Source: Urechidicola vernalis
Lineage (GTDB): Bacteria > Bacteroidota > Bacteroidia > Flavobacteriales > Flavobacteriaceae
NCBI RefSeq assembly: GCF_031846385.1
Contig: NZ_JAVRHV010000001.1
Coordinates: 1,116,001 to 1,180,000 of the forward strand
Direction: 5' to 3'
DNA: 64,000 nt
Each line of letters opens with the position of its first letter. Position 1 is the stretch's first letter. A model generated the notes under the pieces. It was not told the DNA's origin. It was given only the letters and a program-made list of their open reading frames with translations, and did no database searches. Shown here in pieces: positions 1 to 8,372 of this stretch. The translations under genes and the position numbers were made by a program.

Positions 1-323
1 TTCCTGTTAGGTATGGAGGAAAAGCAATTCATCAGAATATTATTTTTAATATCCTTTCTTTCTTTGTTTTGTATATGCTCATCTTTATTTTGGGATCAGT
101 AATGTTTACTTTTTTAGGGTTAGATTTTATTTCAGCTATAGGAGTAACCGCGTCTTCTTTGGGCAATATAGGACCAGCATTGGGCAGTGTTAGTCCTGTA
201 GATAATTTCGCTCATTTATCTATAGCAGCCAAATGGTTTTCCTCTTTTCTTATGCTTATAGGTAGATTGGAACTCTTTACAGTTTTAATATTACTTACTC
301 CATATTTTTGGAAAAAGAACTAG
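1..323 (+). CDS. TrkH-family potassium uptake protein, C-terminal part (5' end outside window)
   Basis: The frame is open from position 3 with no start in the window, so this is the 3' end of a longer gene. The visible residues begin PVRYGGKAIH, then give a hydrophobic helix, a pore-loop-like segment (VTASSLGNIGPALGSV) and a last stretch RLELFTVLILLTPYFW before the stop. The SLGNIGPALG loop and the GRLELFT motif are typical of the final membrane repeat of TrkH/KtrB subunits, which move K+ across the inner membrane with a cytoplasmic TrkA/KtrA partner. No partner is visible here. The family call rests on about 107 residues. Confidence 0.85.
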   Translation, partial: PVRYGGKAIHQNIIFNILSFFVLYMLIFILGSVMFTFLGLDFISAIGVTASSLGNIGPALGSVSPVDNFAHLSIAAKWFSSFLMLIGRLELFTVLILLTPYFWKKN

Positions 324-368
324 TTCCAGTTTTCTCATTTCCTTAACACTTCTAAAACAATTAAAACT

Positions 369-376
369 TATTTTTG
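369..376 (+). promoter_or_regulatory. Candidate -7 element (TATTTTTG)
   Basis: This matches the Bacteroidota -7 consensus TAnnTTTG. It lies 17 bases before the ATG at 394 and almost touches the GTG at 379, which argues that translation starts at the ATG. No clear -33 TTG is seen at the usual distance. Confidence 0.45.
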
Positions 377-393
377 CAGTGAGAATCATAATT

Positions 394-1056
394 ATGAATG
401 GTACGCTTTTTAAAATCACTTTTTTCTGTTTTGCTTCATTTCTTTTCTATTCAAAATCTTTTGGACAGGAGATAAAACCTAAATCGTCCACATTTGAAGT
501 AGCTCCTAATATTGTGGTACCTAAACCAAATGAAGATTTCTATGGAATGAAGGCTAAAGATGAGAAATACCAAACACCTGTTGACCTTGTGCTACAGAGT
601 ATTTTGGACGCAGAAGCGAGAAAAACACTAAATGACAAAGGGATAATTGACCCTCAAAAAGTACATGAGGAAAAATTAAAAAAAGAAATTGCGGAAATCA
701 ATAGACAATATGCTAAAATTGACCAATACCTTGGTGGTTTTAGCAGTACTTCTGATTCAGCCACAATCGTTTGCCGAGATTTTCAATACCCTGATGGAGA
801 TATTGTAACAATTTACTTAAACAATGAACCGATAATTAGAGACATTACCCTTACAACTTCATTTAAACAGTTTAAACTACCGCTTAAAAAAGGGTTGAAT
901 GTTATCTCATTTAAGGCGGAAAATCAAGGTTCGTCGGGACCAAATACAGCGGCTTTTATGGTTTTTGGAGATAATGGTGAGGTAATCTCTTCAAACGAGT
1001 GGAATCTAGCTACTGGAGCAAAAGCTACCCTTTCAATAGCGCGCGTAGACGACTAA
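394..1056 (+). CDS. Conserved secreted protein of unknown function
   Basis: I do not recognise a named family. From the ATG at 394 the product is 220 aa, with a hydrophobic N-terminus ending near SFGQ, a plausible signal peptidase I site. The middle is charged and probably helical or coiled (EEKLKKEIAEINRQYAKIDQ). The C-terminal half looks like a small beta domain (DGDIVTIYLNN, LPLKKGLNVISFKAEN). The frame can be extended to a GTG at 379, but that would sit right at the predicted transcription start. It stands alone between trkH and the convergent cdd gene, with only 5 bases between the two stops. An envelope role is inferred only from the signal peptide. Confidence 0.7.
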   Translation: MNGTLFKITFFCFASFLFYSKSFGQEIKPKSSTFEVAPNIVVPKPNEDFYGMKAKDEKYQTPVDLVLQSILDAEARKTLNDKGIIDPQKVHEEKLKKEIAEINRQYAKIDQYLGGFSSTSDSATIVCRDFQYPDGDIVTIYLNNEPIIRDITLTTSFKQFKLPLKKGLNVISFKAENQGSSGPNTAAFMVFGDNGEVISSNEWNLATGAKATLSIARVDD

Positions 1057-1061
1057 TTACT

Positions 1062-1544
1062 CTATAAAAACGATTTGTCAAATGCTAAAGGTAGTAAATC
1101 ATGAAGTGATTCTGTTTTTATTACATTTCCTGTTTCACCCATAAAATAAATAGCAATATTTTCTTTTTGCTTAATCTCATATTCTGATAGTGCCTGACGG
1201 CATCCTCCGCAAGGAGCAATAGGTTCTTTTACAGGCTTGTTTTTTGAACTTGCAGTAATTACAATGGTTTTTATCTTAACTCCAGGAAATTGCGAACCTG
1301 CTTGCCAAACAGCAACACGTTCTGCACACATGCCCGAAGGATAGGCAGCATTTTCTTGATTATTCCCGGTTATAATTTCTCCATTTTCTAACAAAAAAGC
1401 GGTGCCAACATGAAACTTAGAATAAGGTGCATAAGCGGTATCCCTTATTTTTACAGCTTCCATCATTAAATCTTGAACATCTAACGGAAGCTCTTCGACA
1501 GAATCATAAAGTGTAATTGGTGTCGTTATTTCAATTTTTTTCAT
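1062..1544 (-). CDS. cdd: Cytidine deaminase
   Basis: This 160-aa protein carries the zinc deaminase signature. The CAERVA segment holds a zinc cysteine followed by the catalytic glutamate, and PCGGCRQ holds the other two zinc cysteines. The N-terminal YAPYSKFHVGTA and ENAAYPSG substrate motifs are also present. It hydrolyses cytidine or deoxycytidine to uridine for pyrimidine salvage in the cytosol. Its length is slightly above the usual 130-150 aa of the homotetrameric class. It follows porV on the same strand with a 23-base gap, and a TAACTTTG -7 element (minus strand, 1556-1563) lies in that gap, so it may have its own promoter. Confidence 0.95.
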   Translation of the reverse strand: MKKIEITTPITLYDSVEELPLDVQDLMMEAVKIRDTAYAPYSKFHVGTAFLLENGEIITGNNQENAAYPSGMCAERVAVWQAGSQFPGVKIKTIVITASSKNKPVKEPIAPCGGCRQALSEYEIKQKENIAIYFMGETGNVIKTESLHDLLPLAFDKSFL

Positions 1545-1555
1545 GCAATAATATA

Positions 1556-1563
1556 CAAAGTTA
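1556..1563 (-). promoter_or_regulatory. Candidate -7 element before cdd
   Basis: Read on the minus strand the sequence is TAACTTTG, an exact TAnnTTTG match, 11 bases before the cdd start. No -33 TTG is found at 17-23 bases, so the call is tentative. Confidence 0.4.
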
Positions 1564-1567
1564 TTAT

Positions 1568-2710
1568 TTAATAATCTTCATATAAATCTCCGAAGTCAAA
1601 TGCAAGAGAAAATCTAAATGTGTTCTCTAATGGATTGTTAACGTCAGAGGCATTAAACAAATACGAGATATCTAATTTTGTACTTTTAAATTTAAATCCA
1701 GTACCTACTGTAAAATATTGACGCGCTCCTTTTAAATCACTTTCGTGAAAGTATCCCGTTCTAAGTGCAAATGCATTGTTATAAACATACTCTGCCCCCA
1801 AAGCCCAAGTGAACTCCGCCATTTCTTCACTAAACCCATCTGGAGCATCAGCAAATGATTGAAACATTCCAGTAAAGAATGGCACATCATCTTCTTTTCC
1901 CTCAATCACATCTCCGTTTTCATCTCTTATAGGAGGAGTTGGAACTAGTAATTTAGTAACTTCTGCAGTTGCAGAGATCTTGTTATAATCATCTAAAATA
2001 AAATCAAATCCACCGCCTAATTTCAAATTGGTAGGAATAAAATTTTCTTTTCCTCCATCAGAATAAGTAACCTTAGGGCCGATATTTGCAATATTAAACC
2101 CAGCCCTCCAACGGCCATTAAAACCTCCATAATTTACTTCTTCACCCTGATAATAACCCGAGATATCGACTGCAAAGGTATTTACTGTATTTAATAAATC
2201 ATCGGTAGATTTTAAAGCAAAATCCGATCTGATATAACGCATAGTTACACCCATTGAAAAATACTCACTTAATTTTATAGCATAGGTACCATCAAGAGAA
2301 AACTCATTTGGTTTTTCAACTCCAATTGGGTTTCCTGAACCATCAGTTAATTGAATTTCACCAAACGTAAAATATTTCATACTTGCCGCCCATGCACTTC
2401 TATCATTTATTCTATTTCCAAATGAAACCCCTCCCAAAAAAACATCATTTACCAATTCACGCATCCAAGGCGTATAATTTACACCCAATGCAAATTGAGA
2501 ATTTAAAAATGCATATTGAGCCGGGTTGTGATGCTGTGAATTAGCATCTGCACTAGTTGCAACTCCTACATCTCCCATTCCTCCTGCTCTCGCATCTGGA
2601 ACAATTAATAAAAATGGGGCTGCCGTTGTAATAGGATTTGGCTCTTCTTGTGCCTTAATAATTGGAATAGCAAAAAAGATTGCCATTAAAGAAATTCCAA
2701 GTTTTTTCAT
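1568..2710 (-). CDS. porV: Type IX secretion system outer-membrane protein PorV
   Basis: The 380-aa protein has a signal peptide ending near IIKAQ, then the PorV opening (TAAPFLLIVPDARAGGMGDV, ATSADANSQHHNPA), and a FadL-like beta-barrel ending in aromatic-rich strands (FRFSLAFDFGDLY). PorV is the outer-membrane shuttle of the type IX system: it accepts substrates with C-terminal sorting domains from the translocon and hands them to the PorU sortase. The locus agrees, since gldJ lies across the intergenic region and cdd follows. The substrate-like amylase at 28.2-31.4 kb is a plausible client. porU, which in Flavobacterium johnsoniae sits beside porV, is absent from the adjacent space. Confidence 0.93.
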   Translation of the reverse strand: MKKLGISLMAIFFAIPIIKAQEEPNPITTAAPFLLIVPDARAGGMGDVGVATSADANSQHHNPAQYAFLNSQFALGVNYTPWMRELVNDVFLGGVSFGNRINDRSAWAASMKYFTFGEIQLTDGSGNPIGVEKPNEFSLDGTYAIKLSEYFSMGVTMRYIRSDFALKSTDDLLNTVNTFAVDISGYYQGEEVNYGGFNGRWRAGFNIANIGPKVTYSDGGKENFIPTNLKLGGGFDFILDDYNKISATAEVTKLLVPTPPIRDENGDVIEGKEDDVPFFTGMFQSFADAPDGFSEEMAEFTWALGAEYVYNNAFALRTGYFHESDLKGARQYFTVGTGFKFKSTKLDISYLFNASDVNNPLENTFRFSLAFDFGDLYEDY

Positions 2711-3404
2711 GGACTAAATTGATTATTGGGTTGACAAATATCTAATTTTTTATTGAAGTATTACTAACTTCTCATATTTTTCTGACTTCACATTAGACAG
2801 CTCACTCTTAACATTTAATTTATATGCATATTCTCATTTTCTAATTTTATCTCCTAAATCATCTAAACTATTCCGAACAATTTCTCAGGACAAACTATCT
2901 GTAGATTGTCAGTTTTCATTTATAGTTTACACTAAAATAACTGATAATAAAAATCTGAACCGCCACCTCTAATGCTTCATTTTGCTTATTATTATTTAAT
3001 CAAAATGCCGTGTAGTTTACAAACGAATTTGAACAATCCAAATCATGATCCAAAATTATTCCAGAATCATTTACTACAATAAATGATAACGTTGCACAAG
3101 CTGAGTTATTGTATGTGTTCCATGCATATGGTTCCTACGCCTACATTTCTGATTCTAATTCTCTAAGCCAAAATTCAAATTTTCCTTCTGAATAAATATC
3201 ATATCCTGTTTAATCATTGTCACCAATCTATTCAATAAAATAGGAAAACAATTTACTTCATTAGAATCATAAAAACTCATATTCTAAACGCCCTATATAA
3301 TCAGTTAATTTAATAGATTACAACTTCATACATAATAAAGAAATAAAACAATCGTTATAAACTTGCAAAATTAACCGAATGCCCCAATAAAAATTAAAAT
3401 TTTC
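2711..3404. other. Gene-poor porV-gldJ interval with degraded reading-frame fragments
   Basis: About 0.7 kb holds no intact gene on either strand. On the minus strand between about 3300 and 2880 the DNA still reads like a protein when frames are switched. A stretch with residues YSEGKFEFWLRELESEM is followed by two stops and then an open run (AWNTYNNSACATLSFIVVN, DHDLDCSNSFVNYTAF) before another stop. This suggests a decayed coding sequence. The fragments do not obviously match PorU, and I cannot name the ancestor. The last part, from 3405, is the gldJ promoter. Confidence 0.5.
2880..3230 (-). pseudogene. Possible decayed secreted-protein gene (unidentified)
   Basis: Translated on the minus strand from about 3210 to 2945, one frame is open for long runs with protein-like composition but is broken by at least three stops. 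A neighbouring frame continues the same kind of sequence at the upstream end (FYDSNEVNCFP, FIQKENLNFGLEN), as if a frameshift had occurred. No start codon, intact frame or family signature remains. The alternative is chance open frames in AT-rich DNA. Confidence 0.35.
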
Positions 3405-3434
3405 TTGTGAGGATATTTATTTAATGTAAATTTG
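3405..3434 (+). promoter_or_regulatory. gldJ promoter (TTG-N19-TAAATTTG)
   Basis: A -33 TTG at 3405-3407 and an exact TAnnTTTG at 3427-3434 are separated by 19 bases, the preferred Bacteroidota spacing. Transcription would start near 3441, so the TTG codon at 3432 cannot be the start. The first usable ATGs are at 3459 and 3465. Confidence 0.8.
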
Positions 3435-3464
3435 GCTCAAAGAAACCCTAAAGTTGAAATGAAC

Positions 3465-5156
3465 ATGAAAAACATAATTGCTAATTCAAAATATCTTTTG
3501 ATTGCTGTTATCGCTATTTCCTTAATAAGTTGTCATAACAGAAATCCAAGAAGTGTTTCTTCCCTTACTGGGTGGTCTTCTAAAGATAAAGCAAATGCTG
3601 GTTTTGCCCCAGACAATAATTACAAAGGTCAATTAACCCCTCCAGGAATGGTTCTTATTGAAGGCGGAGCATTTACAATGGGAAGCGTTCAAGACGATGT
3701 AGTTTTCGATTGGAATACGACTCCAGTGAAACAACAAGTTCGTTCTTTTTATATGGATGAAACAGAAGTAACAAATACAGAATATAAGTTTTATTTAGAA
3801 TGGTTAGCTCAAGTTTTCCCATCATCAGACGAGAATTACAACCATATATATAAAGCAGCATTACCAGACACCTTAGTTTGGAGAGATGCATTAGGCTTTA
3901 ATGAATTACTAACAAAAACATATTTAAGACATCCATCTTTTCAGGACTATCCGGTAGTTGGTGTTAGTTGGATTCAAGCTTCTAACTACTGTAAATGGAG
4001 AACTGAAGTCGCCAATGAGCGTATTTTGATTGAGAAAGGTGTTCTTAAAAACATCTATGAAGATGATTCTTTATCTGTTGCTGGTAAAAACAGATTTGAT
4101 ACTGATGTTTATTTCGAAAATCCTTATTTATTATTTGAAGGAGATTCGACTATTTATGATAAAGGCTTGCCTGAGTATAAGAAATCTAAAGGTAGAGGTT
4201 CAAGAGAAGAATTTTCTGGACGTCACGTAAAAATGGAAGATGGATTGACTATTCCAGGGTTTAGACTTCCGACTGAAGCTGAATGGGAGTTTGCTGCAAA
4301 AGCCGACGTTGAAAACAGAGAATACAATAATATTAGAGGCCGTAAAAAATATTCTTGGAACGGAAAATATACACGTAACAAGGATAGAAGAAGTGCCGGT
4401 GATCAACTAGGAAATTACAAACAAGGACGTGGAGATTATTCTGGTGTGCCGGGTTGGAGTAGTGATGGAGCAGATATTACTATGGCAATTAAACAATATC
4501 CTCCTAATGCATATGGATTATATGACATGTCTGGAAACGTAGCAGAATGGGTAAATGATGTATATCGTCCAATTATTGACAACGAGGCAAATGACTTTAA
4601 TTATTTCCGTGGAAATGTTTTCAGCAAACAAATGATTGATAGCGAAGGTAAAGTTGTTGTTGCGGATTATAATAATATGGAGTATGATACTTTAGACAAT
4701 GGAAAAATTGTTGCAAAGTATTTACCTGGCACGATTAAAACGGAGACTATAACGAAGGAAGATGCTTATATGCGTCCTAACTATAATCAAGGATATAATA
4801 TTAATGCTAGAGATGGTGAATTAGCTTCTACAAAACATTTTGAAAAGGATGAAGATGAGTTAGACACAAAACCAAGAATGTATAACTCGCCTGTTACTCC
4901 TAGAGAAATTGGTGAAAAGGGTTTAATGATTCAACAATATGATGAGGAGAATAGAACTACTATGATTAGCGATCAATCACGAGTTTACAAGGGAGGCTCT
5001 TGGCAAGATAGAGAATACTGGTTGGATCCTGCTCAAAGAAGACATTTACCCGAATTTATGGCTACAAGTTATATTGGATTTAGATGTGCAGTAGACCGTT
5101 TAGGACCAATGACCCCAAAACGAAGAAAACGATTTAATTCTGATGTTGTAAGATAA
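3465..5156 (+). CDS. gldJ: Gliding motility / T9SS lipoprotein GldJ
   Basis: From the ATG at 3465 the product is 563 aa and starts with a lipoprotein signal whose lipobox is LISC. It has an FGE-sulfatase (formylglycine-generating-enzyme-like) fold: PPGMVLIEGGAFTMGS, MDETEVTNTEYKFYLEW, PVVGVSWIQASNYCKWRT, GFRLPTEAEWEFAA, NAYGLYDMSGNVAEWVND and VYKGGSWQDREYWLDP. GldJ is known in Flavobacterium johnsoniae as an outer-membrane-associated lipoprotein that forms helical tracks and stabilises GldK, so it is needed for gliding and type IX secretion. Its length and its position beside porV and before murF match that gene. An upstream in-frame ATG (3459) is equally possible. A terminator follows. Confidence 0.93.
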   Translation: MKNIIANSKYLLIAVIAISLISCHNRNPRSVSSLTGWSSKDKANAGFAPDNNYKGQLTPPGMVLIEGGAFTMGSVQDDVVFDWNTTPVKQQVRSFYMDETEVTNTEYKFYLEWLAQVFPSSDENYNHIYKAALPDTLVWRDALGFNELLTKTYLRHPSFQDYPVVGVSWIQASNYCKWRTEVANERILIEKGVLKNIYEDDSLSVAGKNRFDTDVYFENPYLLFEGDSTIYDKGLPEYKKSKGRGSREEFSGRHVKMEDGLTIPGFRLPTEAEWEFAAKADVENREYNNIRGRKKYSWNGKYTRNKDRRSAGDQLGNYKQGRGDYSGVPGWSSDGADITMAIKQYPPNAYGLYDMSGNVAEWVNDVYRPIIDNEANDFNYFRGNVFSKQMIDSEGKVVVADYNNMEYDTLDNGKIVAKYLPGTIKTETITKEDAYMRPNYNQGYNINARDGELASTKHFEKDEDELDTKPRMYNSPVTPREIGEKGLMIQQYDEENRTTMISDQSRVYKGGSWQDREYWLDPAQRRHLPEFMATSYIGFRCAVDRLGPMTPKRRKRFNSDVVR

Positions 5157-5181
5157 AACATCGTTCAAAATATTTCTAAAG

Positions 5182-5212
5182 ACCTCGTTTTATCAACGAG
5201 GTTTTTTATTTT
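5182..5212 (+). terminator. Rho-independent terminator after gldJ
   Basis: A perfect 8-bp stem (ACCTCGTT / AACGAGGT, 5182-5189 and 5195-5202) with a 5-base loop is followed by a T-rich tract. It lies between gldJ and murF, so murF probably has its own promoter in the short remaining gap. Confidence 0.85.
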
Positions 5213-5218
5213 TACAAT

Positions 5219-6475
5219 ATGACTATAAATAAACTCCACTCTCTTTTTTTAAAACATCCAACTGTTGATACAGACACGCGAAAAATTCGTGAGAATTCTA
5301 TTTTCTTTGCATTAAAAGGGGAGAACTTTAATGGAAACTTCTTTGCTCTAAAAGCATTAAAAAATGGTGCAAAATATGCCATTGTTGATGAAGATCTGAA
5401 TACAAATAATGAGCATATAATTAATGTTACAGATGTACTAAAAACATTGCAACAACTTGCAACATATCATCGAAACTATCTTTCAATACCTATTATCGGA
5501 TTAACTGGTAGTAATGGCAAAACGACAACCAAAGAATTAATGCATGCTGTATTGCATAAAAAATATAATTGCACAGCAACTGTTGGAAATTTAAATAATC
5601 ATATCGGTGTCCCTCTTACGTTGTTATCCATGAACGATGAGACGGAAATAGGAATTGTAGAAATGGGTGCAAACCACTTGAAAGAAATTGAATTATTATC
5701 TGATATTGCTCAACCAAACTACGGTCTAATTACTAATTTTGGAAAAGCACATTTGGAAGGGTTTGGCGGACTTGAAGGTGTAATTAAAGGGAAAAGTGAA
5801 TTATATAATTATATCAAGGATTCAAAAGGGATCGTCTTCGTTAACCAACATGACCCAATTCAAATAAAACAAGCCAAAGGATTAAATCAAATAGGTATTG
5901 ATTCTTCTATACAGTTAGTCAATTCTCAACCATTTGTAAAAGTTTCTTTTGAAGATCTTCAAATCCAAAGTAATCTCATCGGTGATTATAATTTCAATAA
6001 TATCGCGTTAGCAATTACTATTGGAAATTATTTTAAAGTGAATAAAAATCAAATTAAGGAGGCTTTAGAAACATATATCCCAACTAACAATAGGTCACAA
6101 ATAATAAAAAAGAAATCGAATAAGATAATTCTCGATGCGTACAATGCTAACCCGAGTAGTATGAGAGTGGCACTTGAAAATTTCAATACGCTTAAAGAAC
6201 AACCTAAAATTGTAATCCTCGGCGATATGTTTGAACTCGGAACAACGAGTAATGAAGAACATCAAACTATATCAGAATTGGCAGAAAATTTAAATTTTGA
6301 AAAAATATTTTTAGTTGGAGAAAACTTTTCAAGTATAAAAACAAGAAAAGCTTCCAATTTTGAAAGCTTTTCTGAGTTTATTAATAATATAGATTTTAGC
6401 ACTTTTAAACATTCCACTATCTTAATAAAAGGATCACGTGGTATGGCATTAGAACGGGTTTTAGACTTTCTCTAA
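5219..6475 (+). CDS. murF: UDP-N-acetylmuramoyl-tripeptide--D-alanyl-D-alanine ligase
   Basis: This 418-aa Mur ligase has an N-terminal substrate-binding domain (DTRKIRENSIFFALKGENF), the ATP P-loop GLTGSNGKTTTKE near residue 100, the central motif TVGNLNNHIGVPLTLL, EMGANHLKEIELL, and a C-terminal domain with DAYNANPSSM and ILGDMFELG. It adds the D-Ala-D-Ala dipeptide to the UDP-MurNAc-tripeptide, the last cytoplasmic step of the peptidoglycan precursor. It follows gldJ as is usual in Flavobacteriaceae. Its 3' end overlaps the convergent kinase gene by 15 bases. Confidence 0.96.
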   Translation: MTINKLHSLFLKHPTVDTDTRKIRENSIFFALKGENFNGNFFALKALKNGAKYAIVDEDLNTNNEHIINVTDVLKTLQQLATYHRNYLSIPIIGLTGSNGKTTTKELMHAVLHKKYNCTATVGNLNNHIGVPLTLLSMNDETEIGIVEMGANHLKEIELLSDIAQPNYGLITNFGKAHLEGFGGLEGVIKGKSELYNYIKDSKGIVFVNQHDPIQIKQAKGLNQIGIDSSIQLVNSQPFVKVSFEDLQIQSNLIGDYNFNNIALAITIGNYFKVNKNQIKEALETYIPTNNRSQIIKKKSNKIILDAYNANPSSMRVALENFNTLKEQPKIVILGDMFELGTTSNEEHQTISELAENLNFEKIFLVGENFSSIKTRKASNFESFSEFINNIDFSTFKHSTILIKGSRGMALERVLDFL

Positions 6476-7315
6476 AAGGTTTTGATGGTATTCTATCAAA
6501 CCGTCTATTGGTCTTCGTACAATATTACCTATAGTAACATTGTATTTTTTTGCCATTTTATAAATAATGTCTGAAGAAAAGTAAGCGATCGAACCTACAA
6601 AATGCACGGGAACTTCTTGATGATTATCATATGTTTTAATTCTGTTTTTAAAGAAATCTTTCATTCCTTTTTTAAGAACTGAATTAAAATAATCATTTCG
6701 TTCATTTCTAAAAATGAATTCCGCAAAACGCGCCAAATACGCATTAGGGTTCTCCTTTTTATATATATTCTCCTTTACTGAATCTGCGTTTAAATCGAAT
6801 TTATTTGCAAACTCTTGACGTAGATGTTCTGGCATTTTCTTGTAGAAATAATCTCTAATCAATTTCTTTCCAAAATAATTTCCACTAGCCTCATCCATTA
6901 AGGTATAACCTAAAGATGGAACTGTAGTGTGAACATCTGAACCATCAAAATAACTACTATTAGATCCAGTTCCTAAAATACAAATGATTCCAGGCTCTGT
7001 AGTTGCTGCATATGTTGCCGCATATGTATCTTCCTTTACAACAGCTTTAGCATTTACAAAATAATCTTCAAATACCTTCTTTAGGGCTAAGGTTGGTTTC
7101 GGTGTTCCGCAACCCGCTCCATAGAAATAGATATTTGTGACCTTATCTGCGTATTCTTTAAGATCTTCATTGTCGGTAATTCGCTCAATAAGGGACTGAA
7201 CACTTAGAACTGCGGGATTTAACCCCAATGTTCGCGTTTTCATTTCAACCTCTCCCGAATTGTCTAATACAATCCAATCTACTTTTGTAGAACCGCCATC
7301 AGCTATTAAAATCAT
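6461..7315 (-). CDS. BadF/BadG/BcrA-type ATPase, N-acetylglucosamine kinase-like
   Basis: This 284-aa protein belongs to the acetate/sugar kinase-Hsp70-actin superfamily. It opens with the phosphate-1 motif MILIADGGSTKVDWIVLD, has the adenosine region GIICILGTGSNSSYFDG, and YTLMDEASGNYFGKKLI. Bacteroidota proteins of this type are usually annotated as N-acetylglucosamine kinases, phosphorylating amino sugars from wall recycling or chitin. Substrate specificity cannot be read from sequence. It lies 34 bases downstream of gap on the same strand and is probably cotranscribed with pfkA and gap. Confidence 0.8.
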   Translation of the reverse strand: MILIADGGSTKVDWIVLDNSGEVEMKTRTLGLNPAVLSVQSLIERITDNEDLKEYADKVTNIYFYGAGCGTPKPTLALKKVFEDYFVNAKAVVKEDTYAATYAATTEPGIICILGTGSNSSYFDGSDVHTTVPSLGYTLMDEASGNYFGKKLIRDYFYKKMPEHLRQEFANKFDLNADSVKENIYKKENPNAYLARFAEFIFRNERNDYFNSVLKKGMKDFFKNRIKTYDNHQEVPVHFVGSIAYFSSDIIYKMAKKYNVTIGNIVRRPIDGLIEYHQNLLEKV

Positions 7316-7349
7316 AAATAAGAAGTAAAGTAGTTAAAATATGTTGTGC

Positions 7350-8354
7350 TTATAATGAATTTACGTGCAATGCTAATTCAATTATTTTTGTTGAATATCC
7401 AAATTCGTTATCGTACCAAGATACAATTTTTACGAAATTATCATTCAATCCAATACTTGCATTTGCATCAAAAACACTTGTTCTAGGCTCAGAAACAAAA
7501 TCTTGAGAAACAACTCCTTCATCCGTATATCCTAAAACACCTTTTAATTCATTTTCAGATGCTTCCTTAATTGCCGCTTTTACCTCATCAAAAGATGCTC
7601 CTTTTTCTAATCTACACGTTAAATCCACAACAGACACATCAACTGTTGGTACTCTAAATGCCATTCCAGTTAATTTTCCGTTTAATTCAGGAATTACTTT
7701 TCCAACCGCTTTTGCTGCTCCTGTAGAAGCTGGTACGATATTGTTTAAAGAGGCTCTTCCTAATCTATAATCCTTTCTTGATGGACCGTCTACTGTAAAT
7801 TGTGTAGCTGTTGCAGCATGCACAGTTGTCATTAATCCTTCTGCAATACCAAACTTATCATTTAATACTTTAGCAATAGGTGCTAAACAGTTTGTTGTAC
7901 AAGACGCATTTGAAACAATAGTATCCGTCGCTTTTGCATTTTTATGGTTAACTCCCATTACAAACATCGGTGCATCTGCAGATGGTGCAGAAATAACAAC
8001 TTTCTTTGCTCCTGCATCAATATGCGCTTGAGCCTTATCTAATGTTGTAAAAATACCTGTACAGTCTAAAACTACATCTGCTCCTACTGCATCCCATTTT
8101 AAATCTTGTGGATTTCTTTCAGCAGTAATTCTAATCTCATTACCATTTACTACTAGATTTCCGTTATTCACTCCGATTGTACCATTAAACTGACCGTGAA
8201 CAGAATCATACTTTAACAAATATGCTAAATGCTCTACATCTAATAAATCGTTAATTCCAACAACTTCTACCTCTTCTGGTTTCGACATTGCTACTCTAAA
8301 AGCAATTCTTCCTATTCTACCAAATCCGTTAATTCCAATTTTTGTTTTCGACAT
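7350..8354 (-). CDS. gap: Glyceraldehyde-3-phosphate dehydrogenase, type I
   Basis: This is a full-length 334-aa GAPDH. The NAD-binding start is IGINGFGRIGRIAFR, the catalytic cysteine lies in SNASCTTNCLAP, and the substrate and C-terminal motifs (HAATATQ, DGPSRKDYRLGR, WYDNEFGYSTK) are intact. It oxidises glyceraldehyde 3-phosphate to 1,3-bisphosphoglycerate. It lies 18 bases after pfkA on the same strand, so the two glycolytic genes almost certainly form an operon, with the sugar kinase as third member. Confidence 0.97.
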   Translation of the reverse strand: MSKTKIGINGFGRIGRIAFRVAMSKPEEVEVVGINDLLDVEHLAYLLKYDSVHGQFNGTIGVNNGNLVVNGNEIRITAERNPQDLKWDAVGADVVLDCTGIFTTLDKAQAHIDAGAKKVVISAPSADAPMFVMGVNHKNAKATDTIVSNASCTTNCLAPIAKVLNDKFGIAEGLMTTVHAATATQFTVDGPSRKDYRLGRASLNNIVPASTGAAKAVGKVIPELNGKLTGMAFRVPTVDVSVVDLTCRLEKGASFDEVKAAIKEASENELKGVLGYTDEGVVSQDFVSEPRTSVFDANASIGLNDNFVKIVSWYDNEFGYSTKIIELALHVNSL

Positions 8355-8372
8355 AATCTTTTTTATTAATGT

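Noticed and set aside
3432..3464. TTG start for gldJ
   Set aside because: The TTG is part of the -7 element TAAATTTG, upstream of the predicted transcription start. The lipoprotein signal begins at the ATG at 3465 (or 3459).
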